Assembly (NCBI GenBank): GCA_024509875.1
Contig: JAMPIV010019845.1
Span: 62,001 to 126,000, forward strand
Length of the DNA: 64,000 nucleotides
Direction: 5' to 3'
Source: Oreohelix idahoensis
Taxonomy: Eukaryota > Mollusca > Gastropoda > Stylommatophora > Oreohelicidae
Shown: piece by piece, positions 16,840 to 27,164 of the stretch
How positions within the stretch are numbered: the first letter of the stretch is position 1
How the letters are laid out: each line of letters starts with the position of its first letter
Notes under the pieces: model-generated
What the model saw: only the letters and a program-made list of their open reading frames with translations
Database searches by the model: none
What the model was told of the DNA's origin: nothing
Made by a program: the position numbers and the translations under genes

Positions 16840-17295
16840 TTTCCGCAGCGTTTTTCCAGAAATGGTACTGGTGATGGCGGATATGAGCTTTTTCTGTCCC
16901 TCAAACGTTGGGCATCATCGAAGCAGAAGCTAAACACTCATTTTATCACTGCCACAGTTACACTCATCGGTAGTTCCTATCTTTTGCTTGTTGAATAGAT
17001 GGTACCGGTATCCCAATCTGTTGTGACCTGTGCGAAGTCTAAAGATTACCACTTGTTCACGTCTGCTGAGCTGGTAGTAGGCACCATTTTTTCTTTTTAG
17101 TGGACTGAATGGTCTGCTTCCCGCTTGTTCCTGTATCTGTGCTTGATAAAACTCGTGGCTTCTTCGTAAGTTATGCTTGTGTCATGTTCAGGTAGCTTTA
17201 CACCTTCCTTTCCCAATCTGTCAGCCTCTTCATTTTCTGGATGTTGTAGTGAGATGGGATCCACTGTATCTTTAGAATTGCAGAGATTAAGGTAT
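16840..17295 (-). pseudogene. LINE C-terminal fragment: end of RNase H plus downstream tail
   Basis: On the minus strand from about 17250 the frame reads HPENEEADRLGKEGVKLPE, the last RNase H motif (N-E-E-A-D) of Jockey/CR1/I-type LINEs, then ITYEEATSF. After a frameshift near 17090 it reads YYQLSRREQVVIFRLRTGHN and then CNCGSDKMSV, the usual post-RNase H tail with a cysteine motif. Stops and a frameshift make it dead. No upstream reverse transcriptase is adjacent. Confidence 0.75.
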
Positions 17296-17305
17296 GTGTT
17301 CTAGA

Positions 17306-17400
17306 ACAGGGAAGTCGGCGATAGGCCAACCGCGTCGACGGGTAGATCACACGGGATGGTCTGGTAGATCTCTAGAGGCAAAAAAAGGTTTTAAGCTAGG
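17306..17400 (+). mobile_element. Possible hAT MITE end
   Basis: CAGGGAAGTCGGCGATAGGC followed by repeated GTAGATC words resembles the end and inner part of the hAT MITE at 61502-61936. No opposite end or 8-bp duplication was found. Confidence 0.25.
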
Positions 17401-17429
17401 GTAGTTTCGGACTAGCCCTCTTTTCCATG

Positions 17430-18735
17430 ATTAAATGTATCTTTTCTGCTTTCCCAGTGAATACCCAAGAGCTCTCTTACTAAAGGTCACTTTATTCTTG
17501 TGGTGAGATGGATGTTGGATAGAAAATTAGAAAGTATAGTTCTCAGAAATTGAGAAGATAACTGGTGAACTTTTGGTAGGGATGGCACAGGACAAGTCCG
17601 GTATTTAACTGCACAGTTCACGATGATAGCTGTAGAAGAGAACTGTGAAGGTAAGTCATCTTCTCGCTAGACCTATCCTATGCTAAATGATAGCTGTAGA
17701 AGAGAACTGTGAAGGTAAGTCATCTTCTCGCTAGACCTATCCTATGCTCCAGGGGTGTTATATAAATATGCGAGTGCAGCTCGTATTATTCCCCACCAAT
17801 TTTAAATTATTAATATTTCTTTGACCACACAACAAAATTACAACTGTAAGTTTAAATAATTCAGTAACCGCAGTTATAAACAAATCAATGCACTTTATTG
17901 ATTAATGATGTATAGTAAACAATTAGCACCTTGGTATATCAATGTCTTACAAAATTTCACACAATTTGAAAAAAAATATATATGTATATTGTCACCGCTT
18001 AGTAATTTTATCATGTTATTGGCTTGGGTGTCTTGGTTTGAATTTTCACGTTAAGTTGTACTTAACATGCTTGGAATGTTGTAGTAGACGACTTCCCTCG
18101 GTTGTTTGGACATTAAAGATGCTATACTTATACCAGGAACAGTGTTGGTCCACTGTAAAACAGTTCAAAATTTCCAAAATTGTGTCACGTTTTTTCACCA
18201 CAAGGTCAACCCGCAGAATATGACCAGTTGATGGTATCTGTCACTGGCTTCCTAGCTGAGTGGTCCATGGTTCGATCCCCAGTTGAGGTGACATTTTTTT
18301 AGACCGCAAACGGCTTCGGGGTCGACCCAGCCTCATGATTTGGATACCAGAACAACTCTGGGAAGGTTAAGGCAGCCGGCGTGATGCTGACCACATCACC
18401 CCTAGTGTGCTGATGGTCAAGAACATATGGGCTTAACACCATATTCCCAACATGCCTCAATGGGCGTGTAACGGGATCCTTTACCTTTACCTATGGTATC
18501 TGTGGTTTATAACTAAATCACCCCTCTGATGCTGACTGACCACTGTTGATCAGACTCTTCATTTCGACAACACTGTCTCGAGGCTGCGGTTAAGGCAGTC
18601 AAAAGGGGGTATGACTTACAACAATGCAATACATTTTAAAATGTTAACATCAATAAAAGACATTTTCCAGTCATGATTATTCCACTTTGACTTTGCGTTA
18701 TGCCAAAGTTAACAAAATTGTTTCCCTTACGGGAC
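17430..18735 (+). repeat. Dispersed repeat family R1100, copy A
   Basis: Similar over about 1.1 kb to 59200-60360 (direct) and over about 0.7 kb to 61320-62090 (inverse). Shared blocks run from TGGTGAGATGGATGTTGGAT, through GGACAAGTCCGGTA and CTGTAGAAGAGAACTGTGAA, to TGTTGATCAGACTC and ATGCCAAAGT..TTTCCCTTA. No reading frame is conserved, so it may be a long non-coding transposon or an old LTR. This copy has a 61-bp internal duplication (17624-17684 and 17688-17748) and is split by a SINE at 18242-18492. Confidence 0.75.
18242..18492 (+). mobile_element. tRNA-derived SINE with an 11-bp target duplication
   Basis: ATGGTATCTGT occurs exactly at 18231-18241 and 18493-18503. The insert has a Pol III A box (TAGCTGAGTGG, 18253-18263) and B box (GGTTCGATCCC, 18269-18279) and ends in a CTTTAC tail. 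The boxes are only about 5 bp apart, so the promoter has probably lost its centre. The insert interrupts repeat R1100: the sequence after it continues the homology with 60119-60210. Confidence 0.85.
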
Positions 18736-18749
18736 CTAAGACGCGTCAA

Positions 18750-19016
18750 AAGTGAGAAATGCAGTCAGCGACCCATAGCTAGACTGCTTGCGTCGGGGTC
18801 AGCGAACCAGAGCTGACCAAGACCCTACTCCACCTCCAAGTGGTGGTCCTGGAAACAGGCTGCATCACTGCAGTCTGGCCGAGTGAGAGGGATCGAAGAG
18901 GGAAGGCTAACCCGGTCCCAAAAATGCCGGATGTGTCGGCCGAAAGGCGCAAATATCGCAGATTCGCTGTAAACGGACACAACGCAACCAACGCCCTTTT
19001 CAGGACGAATGAAGAA
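18750..19016 (+). pseudogene. Possible RTE-like LINE 3' end
   Basis: The plus strand contains a short Cys-rich reading (SQKCRMCRPKGANIADSL) like the Cys/His tail of some RTE-type LINE proteins, and ends in GAATGAAGAAGAAG, like the GAA-rich 3' end of the minus-strand LINEs here. A hairpin-like GCCCT-TTTC-AGGAC (18993-19006) lies near the end. The identification is weak. Confidence 0.35.
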
Positions 19017-19032
19017 GAAGTTTCCCTTACAA

Positions 19033-20775
19033 TTTTCTTCTTCTTCTTTGATCCTTAGCCGCCGACCGTCAAAGCAGTCAGTGGTCATCACGCCTGGTGG
19101 CATCTTGTAGGGCAGCAACAAACTGGTTCCACTTTGCTCGGTCGGTGGCCATCCTTCGTACAGTGCCCTAACTCTGGTTCATTCTTTGCATCTCAGCCTC
19201 CACAGTCCTCCGCCAAGTTGTTTTTGGTCGGCCGCTCTTTCGTTGTCCTTCAGGGGTCCATAGCATAGCTGTTCTTGTGATGGCATCGGGGTCTCTTCTG
19301 AGGACATGGCCAACCTAACTCCAGCGTCTGCCAGCTATGATGGTGTGCATGTCCTCTTGCTTGCTCTGAGTAAGCAGATCTTGGTTGGTGATGGTATTCG
19401 GCCAAAAAATTCGGAGAATTTTTCTTAGGCAGGTTGTGTGAAAAGATGACAATTTCGAAATTTCCTTCTCTGTTACTCTCCAGCATTCCGCACCATAGAG
19501 AAGCACAGAAAGCACATAGCTCTGATATAATCTTAATTTTGTGCTTGTGCTGTACTGAGATGTTGTTTAGACTATAAAAGGCTGTTCTTGCTTTGCTCAT
19601 TCTGTTGTTGATGTCTTTGCTTGCTCCGCTATCTGGTGTTACTATGCATCCTAGGTATGTGAAGGTGTCTATCTGTTCCAGTTGTTGATTCCTTACTGTT
19701 ATGGGCTCGGGGTTGTTCACATTGAGTGCCTGTCTTCTTTAGATTGATGTTCAGGCCCACCTGCTGGCTATACTTATTAAGTCTATCCGTTTTGTCCTGG
19801 ATGTGTTGATGTGAATGTGCTAGTAGTGCAATGTCATCTGCATATTCCAGATCTTCCAATGTAGAAAACGTAGTCCATCTTATTCCTCTTGGACTGCCCT
19901 GTGTTGCCTGTCGCATCGCCCAGTCTATGAATGTTAAAAATAGAGTGGTTGATAATGGGCATCCCTGTCGTACTCCTGTCTTCACTTCAAAGGTTAGGTT
20001 ACTCTGCGCTACGCTACATGTAAAGTTGGCATAGAGGATTTTTATGATTGACACTATGCAGCTTGGAATTCCATAAGCCCTCAGTATTTTCCATAGACTG
20101 TCCATATGCATAATGTCAAAAGCCTTTTCAAAATCAACGAAATTAATGTACAGCTGTCTTTGCCATTCTGAGCACTGCTCTATAATGTTCCTGAGGGTAA
20201 ATATATGATATGCACATCTTCTGTTCTTTCTAAATCCTGCTTGTTCTTTCCTCAGTTTGTGGTCTACTGCTTTTGAAATTCTCTGTATAATTATCCTGCC
20301 TAGTATTTTGCTGGGAACTGAGAGAAGAGTGATTCCTCTCCAATTATTGCAGTCTGCAAGGTCTCCCTTCTTGGGCAATTTGACAATTATTCCTTTGTTC
20401 CACTCCGTTGGTGTTGTCCCTGTTTCCCAGACTTGTGCAAATAGTGGTTCTAGTAGTTCTGCTGCTAGCTCAGGGTCTGTCTTAAATAGCTCTGCATTTA
20501 AGTTATCATGGCCAGGAGCTTTTCTGATTTCCTTGCTTATCTCTTAATAATGTAATATTGTTTGTTCCTCGTTTTCCGCTTATGGTTTTAGTTATTTTGT
20601 ATACTGTGCTTTGTTCATTTCTCAGTGCTGCCTCTTCTGCCTGTCTTGCAAGATCGTCTAGGAAATTCCTTTTGTTGGCCCGGGTTTGGCGTTTAACTTC
20701 CTTGTCCAGCTGACTGTACTGTTCGCTATATAATTGCTTTAAACATGAAGAAACACATACTTTTATCAAAGTAAA
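19033..20775 (-). pseudogene. RTE-like non-LTR retrotransposon, reverse transcriptase to 3' end
   Basis: The minus-strand order is as follows. First a linker region (20506-20769, with KEVKRQTRANKRNF). Then reverse transcriptase with KAPGHDNLNAEL near 20520, NNWRGITLLS, the catalytic VDFEKAFD (residues 81-88 of the frame starting at 20378), GVRQGCPLS (135-143) and the active-site YADD (179-182). Then the thumb (TYLGCIVTPDSGASKDINN) and a C-terminal region. It ends in a GAAGAAGAA-type tail at about 19033. A frameshift and probable deletion near 20545 and further frameshifts near 19740 and 19560 break the protein. The endonuclease is missing. RTE-type clade membership is by motif style only. Confidence 0.88.
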
Positions 20776-21220
20776 TCTTTAGAGAGTTCAGTGTTTCTAA
20801 AGTAGATCCCCGCTACTTGTAGGTTACCTACCGCTCGTCTACATGAATGAATGTTCTACTGTTTCCCGTTATGTTCTATTAGACTGTTTGGGTTTGTTCT
20901 ATAGTATTTTCTAATCTGTCACACATGTCTTACCGGGGCCAGAAAGGGGAGCAAAGAATAATAAGCGCAGTAACCTGACGTACATGTCTCAAAAGGCGAG
21001 TAAGGATGTTTGGGCCTGGGGGCCGGAAACTCTCTCCTGTAGAAACTTGAAGCCACAAAAACTTCCAACAACAATATAGACAGATCAGCTAAAGACCAGC
21101 AGAACTCAGCGCGAGTTTGTTGGAAGCTGAAGATCTAGAACAGGCCACAGCTTTCACAGGTCTGTTATAAGTGTATTTAAGATTATTCTAACACGTGTCA
21201 TCTACCACGTCCCGTCTAGC
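20776..21220. other. Unassigned sequence
   Basis: I recognise no gene or element. Confidence 0.35.
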
Positions 21221-21243
21221 CCCCCCCCCCCCCCCCCCGGGGG
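21221..21243. repeat. C18-G5 homopolymer junction
   Basis: A run of C meets a run of G and can form a hairpin. Its true length may differ from the assembly. Confidence 0.9.
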
Positions 21244-21373
21244 TTATGTGATGAGACAAAGAAATAATAAGGCTACCGCTCTCTCAGACATGTAAAAAAA
21301 AAGGCCACTAATATAAATTTGTGAATGGGGCTGACAAAATCAGTGTTAAATAAAGTGATTTAATTAAAAAAAA

Positions 21374-21894
21374 CAGTAAATAAATTAGTAAATAAATAAA
21401 TAACGGTAATTAACAGGTACTCGGTGGACATAATGGATGAAACCAGACAAGAGAAAAGAAAATATAAGTGACAGGCTTACCGGGAATCGAACCTAGGACC
21501 AACCAAACGGCGCCATCGCCTTGCTGTGACAGTACATCGTGAAAGGACGCTCAGCCAATTTTGCACCCCCAAAAAAGTTCATTATTGGCTGAGGTAATTC
21601 TCGTGACACTCACACAACTATGGTATATATGACCCGTGGACGACCCAGACAGTTTAAAGACGCAATCACTGATATAACTTTCCTATCAGCAAGTATAGAC
21701 CAAATAAAGGCCGAAATACGTGTGTCCAGTAATGTGTAGTGGAAGACGAATAACACGGAATAGACGGGTAGGATAAAGTCACGGATGGGTGAACTCTTAA
21801 ATAAATAATAGAGGAAACCTTGAGTACTGTGAACAGTAAATAAATTGGTAAATAAATAAACAAAGGTAATTAACAGGTACTCGTTGGACATAAA
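21374..21894. repeat. Direct repeat of about 60 bp, 460 bp apart
   Basis: 21374-21434 and 21834-21894 share ACAGTAAATAAATT.GTAAAT and GGTAATTAACAGGTACTCG.T. The sequence between contains a tRNA-like B box on the minus strand (reverse of 21483-21493) in a SINE-like context and otherwise nothing I recognise. Confidence 0.55.
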
Positions 21895-22327
21895 GGGTAA
21901 CACTTTAAAAAAACACTGCTGCAGGAACACATGAAAACTCTGGTGCATGTTTTCTTGAAGGTTGTGATCCCATACTCTATAAGACACGAAACAGGAAATT
22001 ATCAAATGTCATAGCAGTGATGCTAACATTTCTTACAACAATAAATACAAACAAAAATAATAATTTAAAAAAACCAGGGAAAATGTCATTTTTAACGAAA
22101 TTAAAGATTTGTTGGCGAGCTGACTAAATAATGTATGTGTAAAGGTTACTGAGTTTGTGAAGATCTATAACAGCACAGCGGATGAGACACGTCACCAAAC
22201 AAGGGCCTGTTTAAGGTTGCTAAAGTCGCAGCAACTGTGGTGGCCCTGGGAACTTGTTACCGGCGAAACCATCAACAATCTTTTTTTTTTTTTTAATCGA
22301 TTTTGAAAGTGAACTCTATTAAATCTA
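21895..22327. other. Unassigned sequence
   Basis: AT-rich with a T-run near 22280. I recognise no gene or element. Confidence 0.35.
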
Positions 22328-22430
22328 TTCAACTTTTTAGAGCAGCCGTTCTCAACTTTATTATTCTGGAGGAACCCTTGAAATACTGTTCAGGTCTCAG
22401 GGAACCCCTGCGTAAAAATTATTACATCTA
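22328..22430 (+). mobile_element. hAT-type terminal fragment
   Basis: CAGCCGTTCTCAACTTTATT followed by GGAGGAACCCTTGAAATA resembles the ends of hAT MITEs. Related words (GGCGGAACCCCTAACG, GCGGAACCCTTGA) recur at 23511-23542, but I could not find an inverted end or an 8-bp duplication. Confidence 0.3.
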
Positions 22431-22499
22431 CAGCTCACGGTAAATTAGTGTGATCAGTAAGTTGTAAATATAATAATCCTATTATTTTTTATTTATTTT

Positions 22500-22793
22500 T
22501 TTATCGTACGCCCGCTATTACTTGAAGCGAAATCTCCAGTTAATATGTCTAAGTTGAGACTGATTTTACGAGAGTATCCCTTTTTTCCCTGTACAATGAC
22601 AGGTGTCCTCTCGCCATTCCGGCAGATAGTCGCCGATTTCGGAGGTACCCATTAGAGCTGGGTCGGCTCAGGAGCCGTTCAGGTTATTCCAGTCCCTGCT
22701 CGACGACAATTCTTCAAATGTCCTCGCCAGGGCTCGAACCTGGATCACCCGATCGCCAGCGTAGTGTGGTAACCATTACACAACGCGGCTCCC
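22500..22793 (-). mobile_element. tRNA-derived SINE, full length
   Basis: On the minus strand it begins GGGAGCCGCG at 22793. It has an A box TTGTGTAATGG (22783-22773) and a B box GGTTCGAGCCC (22740-22730), correctly about 30 bp apart. A body with CCTGAACGGCTCCTG and a 3' part with CTCTCGTAAAATCAGTCTC follow, then an A/T-rich tail. The head and central block match the SINE at 58501, but the 3' half differs. That 3' half matches 59595-59746. Confidence 0.85.
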
Positions 22794-22834
22794 AATCCAA
22801 TGATAATTGTCAATGCTCTTTTGAGTAGCGAATG

Positions 22835-23072
22835 ATTTTTTCTATGGATTTGTTTATTTTAGCCAACTTATTAGCCTACACTTTTTCTATGGATCTGTTT
22901 ATTTTAGCCAACTTATTAGCCTGCACTTTTTCTATGGATCTGTTTATTTTAGCCAACTTATTAGCCTACACTTTTTCTATGGATCTGTTTATTTTAGCCA
23001 ACTTATTAGCCTACACTTTTTCTATGGATCTGTTTATTTTAGCCAACTTATTAGCCTACACTTTTTCTATGT
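22835..23072. repeat. 45-bp tandem repeat, five copies
   Basis: The unit contains TTTTTCTATGGATCTGTTTA and TTTTAGCCAACTTATTAGCC. 45 is a multiple of 3, so an 81-residue repetitive frame stays open by chance. Confidence 0.95.
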
Positions 23073-23918
23073 TTTAACCCTAAAGCAAGACTTCAGTGTA
23101 GGCAGAACAAACTTTTTTAAATTTCCTACATTGATTTTTGTTGAAGTTATCATTGTTGTCCTAGAAGTGTTATCAATAATTTCTAAGTTAAGCTTTCTTT
23201 AACAAAAAAAGGTAGTTGAGCTTAGCGTACCTCTCTTCTCTTTCTTTCCCTTTCATACATTTTTAAAACTCATAAAGCGCACATAATACATTTCTGTTAA
23301 ACAAAAGGCTTGTTCAAATTTGGCTGAATAATGTAAGCTAGACTCGTTAGATTTAATTTAAATAAAGATAACAATTTATTGACAATGTCGTATAGTAAAG
23401 CTACTAAAAAACCATAGGCCAAAGCAATATTAATTAAAAATATAACCTAGTACACTGTTTTATATAACACTTTGAAAAAAATCGTTTATGTTTTTAATCA
23501 CAATGTCTGGCGGAACCCCTAACGACCTCTCGCGGAACCCTTGATTTAGAGTATAAACATGTTCGTAGATCTAAACGGGTAACACAAACAATATAACTAT
23601 AGATGTCGTCTCGAGAAGCCAACGAGCACAAGATAAAAACAAAATACAGGAAGCCGGAAGGCAAATAGTAACCAAACGTCAAAACCTATCAATAAATATG
23701 CCGTCGTAAGCGACCAGCAGTAACCTATTAACAATCAAAACAACATTAGATTAATAGCATTTTTTAAAATTTGGCGTTGTAATAAACATTATTCATGAAC
23801 GAAGTACCCGGATCAATTTCATAGAAATTATAATGTGGTAAAAATAGTTTCTTTATTTCAGATAGTACATTGTATTTATTATCCTTCTCAGCTGATTATG
23901 TAAGACTGTTTATATGTT
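23073..23918. other. Unassigned AT-rich sequence
   Basis: Apart from the hAT-like words at 23511-23542 I see nothing identifiable. Confidence 0.35.
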
Positions 23919-23929
23919 GTTTTAATATC

Positions 23930-24839
23930 TTCTTCTTCTTTGATCCTTAGCCGCCGACCGTCAAAGCAGTCAGTGGCCATCACGCCTAGTGGCGTCTTGT
24001 AGGGCAACAACAAATTGATTCCACTTTGCTCGGTCGGTGGCCATCCTTCGTACAGTGCCCCAACTCTGGTTCATTCTTCGCATCTCAGCCTCCACAGTCC
24101 TCCGCCAGGTTGTTTTTGGTCGGCCTCTCTTTCGTTTTCCTTCAGGGGTCCAAAGCATAGCTGTACTTGTGATGGCATCGGGGTCTCTTCTGAGGACATG
24201 GCCAACCCAGCTCCAGCGTCTGCCAACTATGATGGTGTGCATGTCCTCTTGCTTGCTCCGAGTAAGCAGATCTTGGTTGGTGATGGTATTCGGCCAAAAG
24301 ATTCGGTGAATTTTTCTTAGGCATGTTGTGTGAAAAGAGGACAATTTCGACATTTCCTTCTCTGTAACTCTCCAGCATTCTGCACCATAGAGAAGCACAG
24401 AAAGCACATAGCTCTGATATAATCTTAATTTTGTGCTTGTGCTGTATTGAGAGGACTCCCAGATGTTGTTTAGACTAAAAAAGGCTGTTCTTGCTTTGTT
24501 CATTCTGTTGTTGATGTCTTTGCTTGCTCCGCCGTCTGGTGTTACTATGCATCCTAGGTATGTGAAGGCATCTGTCTGTTCCAGTTGCTGATTCCTTACT
24601 GATATGGGCTCAGGGTTGCTCACATTGAGCGTCATGACCTATGTCTTCTTTAGGTTGATGTTCAAGCCCACCTGCTGGCTAAACTTATTAAGTCTGTCCG
24701 TTTTTTCCTGGATGTGTTGATGTGAATATGCTAGTAGTGCAATGTCATCTGCATATTCCAGATCTTCTAATGTAGAACATGTAGTCCATCTTATTCCTCT
24801 TGGACTGCCCTCTGTTGTCTGACGCATCACCCAGTCTAT
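23930..24839 (-). pseudogene. 5'-truncated RTE-like LINE insertion with an 11-bp target duplication
   Basis: GTTTTAATATC flanks the insert exactly (23919-23929 and 24840-24850). Minus-strand coding begins within the reverse transcriptase: GSPRGIRWTT, the active-site YADD, then GLNINLKKT. After a frameshift near 24640 comes a 221-residue open frame (24635-23970) with TYLGCIVTPDGGASKDINN, LLYGAECWRVTEKE, IHRIFWPNTITNQDLL, WSWVGHVLRRDPDAI and GRPKTTWRRTVEAEM. It ends in a GAAGAAGA tail. It is clearly the same family as 19033-20775 but better preserved in the C-terminal part. Truncation during target-primed insertion explains the missing 5' half. Confidence 0.92.
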
Positions 24840-24897
24840 GTTTTAATATCACATTATATAATAATGGATAAAATTATCCTGCTCAATCTCGGACAGG

Positions 24898-25575
24898 TTG
24901 TAGTGAGGATATGTGGTGTCCTAGGTTATAATTAGAATAGGTGGTGTCCTAGGCTATAATTAGAATAACTGGTGTCGTAGGTTATAATTAGGATTAGTGG
25001 TGTCCTAGGTTATAATTAGAATAAGTGGAGTCCTAGGTTATATTTAGGATATGTGGTGTCCTAGGTTATAATTAGAATAAGTGGAGTCCTAGGTAATATT
25101 TAGGATATGCGGTGTCCTAGGTTATAATTAGAATAAGTGGTGTCCTAGGTTATATTTAGGATATGTGGTGTCCTACGTTACAATTAGAATAAGTGGTGTT
25201 CTAGATTATATTTAGGATATGCGGTGTCCTAGGTTATATTTAGGATATGTGGTGTCCTACATTATAATAAGGATATTTGGTGTCCTATGTTATAATTAGA
25301 ATAAGTGGTGTCCTAGGTTATAATGAGGATATGTGGTGTCCTAAGTTGTAATGAAGATATGAGGTGTCCTACGTCAGTGGTCCCCAACCTGTGGTCCGCG
25401 GAATATAGGCCTATTCATCTATTGAATAAAAAGAGTTAAGTGTTTACGTCTTTGCGATATTACATAGAAGCTGGTAGTCCGCAACTTATATGTAGTTCGA
25501 AAACAGGTCCTTAGATGTAAATAGGTTGGGAACCATTGTCCTAGGTTATAATGAGGATTTGTGGTGTCTTTAACT
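24898..25575. repeat. 28-bp minisatellite, about 18 copies, interrupted
   Basis: The unit is GTGGTGTCCTAGGTTATAAT plus TAGAATAA or TAGGATAT. Starts at 24982 and 25010 give 28 bp. The array is split by a MITE at 25375-25538. Confidence 0.93.
25375..25538. mobile_element. hAT-type MITE, 164 bp
   Basis: Ends CAGTGGTCCCCAACCT and AGGTTGGGAACCATTG are imperfect inverted repeats. The flanks TCCTACGT (25367-25374) and TCCTAGGT (25539-25546) form an 8-bp duplication with one mismatch, as for hAT. No coding capacity. The target is a unit of the 28-bp array. Confidence 0.85.
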
Positions 25576-27038
25576 TAGGTAATTTATTCCACTGCCGCCA
25601 TTCGTGAACTGACAACACGACCTTTAAACATCTATCCATAACGTTGTCACATAATTTTTGGGTCGCTCTCTTGTCCACTACGGAGTGGACCGTATTCTGG
25701 GGCATTTGTTGTACTGACTAAATGCGTGCTTTTCAATGGTCGTCACCTATGTCTTTATCTGCTATGTAGCAGAAACTTTGTATTGTCAAACATTCTTACA
25801 CTCCTTTCAGTAATAAGTCGTCATGTCTGTTTGGTTACCCGTTCCTCCCTGCTTTGCAAGGAACGGCTGAGATAATATTAACCGACAATCATGTTGGCTA
25901 ATCTCGGGTGTGACCGACATCAGACAACAGATTAACACTAAAATTGCCCCAGCGACTTTGGTTAAGCACTGATAAGCTGAACGTGTCGCACTTGCCAAGA
26001 TGGTAAGAGACGGATTTTGTGTGCGCATGCGACGGATAAAGAGCTTACTTGTTTGTGCGACATATTTTGGACAGACATGAATGACATAATCGTTTCCTGT
26101 CCGACTTTCACGAACAGATTACTTTAGATAAAAGTGAGGAGTTACATTTGAACACACTGATGAGAGAGTGTATGGACGTGTCACTTCCATATATGGGAGA
26201 TGTGACCCTTTACATCATGCGCAGAATTTTTCCTACGTGGGTAATTTTGAATTACCCTATCTAAATATACGCAGCTTTTAAAACGATTGGCGGTCATTCG
26301 AAAAGAGGAACAACTAAATTCCTGATTGGGCGCCGCCTAAAAATGTTGACAAACAAGGCGGTGGACGAAAACTTGCAATATAATTTGACATTTTTTGCAA
26401 GTCTAGTTCACTGTGAGAATCGCTTGCCAAGACGACCACCAGACTGCCAGAGTTTGAATCAGAATTCCATTTATCAGACCGGACTTTGTTGGAGCATATT
26501 GAAGGACTTAAACAGCCCAGGAAAACTCTATAATTTTAATAAGGAAAATGGGGATCTGAGGAAACTGAAAACACGGAGTCATAGTGGGAATACATTGTTA
26601 ACATAACAACATCCCAGAAACGTGTAAGAGGCATCTGCAAGTGCCTTTATTTCTCTGAGCAAACAGTCCGTGAGCCACGATTGGCGTAAGTTGCACATTT
26701 TACATTCTATATTTTTCATTACTAACATGTGAACTAATATGTATATATTGCCATGTGAATATTAATATGTGAAAATTGCTAGTGGATGTCTGTTAAGGAA
26801 GATTATAATGTATTTTACATGTTGACCACACTTAGTTTTGTTAGCAGTTTAATATACGCGGTAACATTTCTATCTTGGGCCAACATGATATATTGTATGC
26901 ACTATATGTATTGTAATTGAACGCGATATAGATATTACGTCACATGGTGATGATGACGCGTTAGGTGCTGCGCTAATTAATGCAGACCGTTAGCCGGGTC
27001 CTTCTGTTAGAATCTTCGATCCTAGTCAGACGTGTTTT
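25576..27038. other. Unassigned sequence
   Basis: I recognise no element. An 87-residue frame at 26343-26606 lacks any domain I know. Confidence 0.35.
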
Positions 27039-27158
27039 ATGAGCTCCCGTGATTCGATGGAGAATTCAAGTATTTTTGTCAGTGGCTTGTATGTTGGAGG
27101 CCGCCACTTTAATTATGAGGACTCCAGACTCAAGAAGAAGTTTCGTGGATATTGGAGA
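27039..27158 (+). CDS. Candidate first coding exon (weak)
   Basis: From ATG at 27039 the frame reads MSSRDSMENSSIFVSGLYVG, then a basic stretch with RLKKKFRGYWR. It meets GTAAGT at 27159-27164, a perfect splice-donor consensus (TGGAGAA/GTAAGT). The local composition is less AT-rich than its surroundings and contains no repeat. No domain is recognised and the downstream exon is not identified. One possibility is the frame ending at a stop near 28275, whose last residues read PPEGAVPSLAAK. This is inference from splice context alone. Confidence 0.22.
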
Positions 27159-27164
27159 AGTAAG

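Noticed and set aside
21610..22005. 131-residue minus-strand frame
   Set aside because: Low-complexity hydrophobic reading of AT-rich DNA, no domain recognised, and part of it overlaps a direct repeat.
22832..23077. 81-residue hydrophobic protein
   Set aside because: Five copies of a 45-bp repeat that happens to be in frame.
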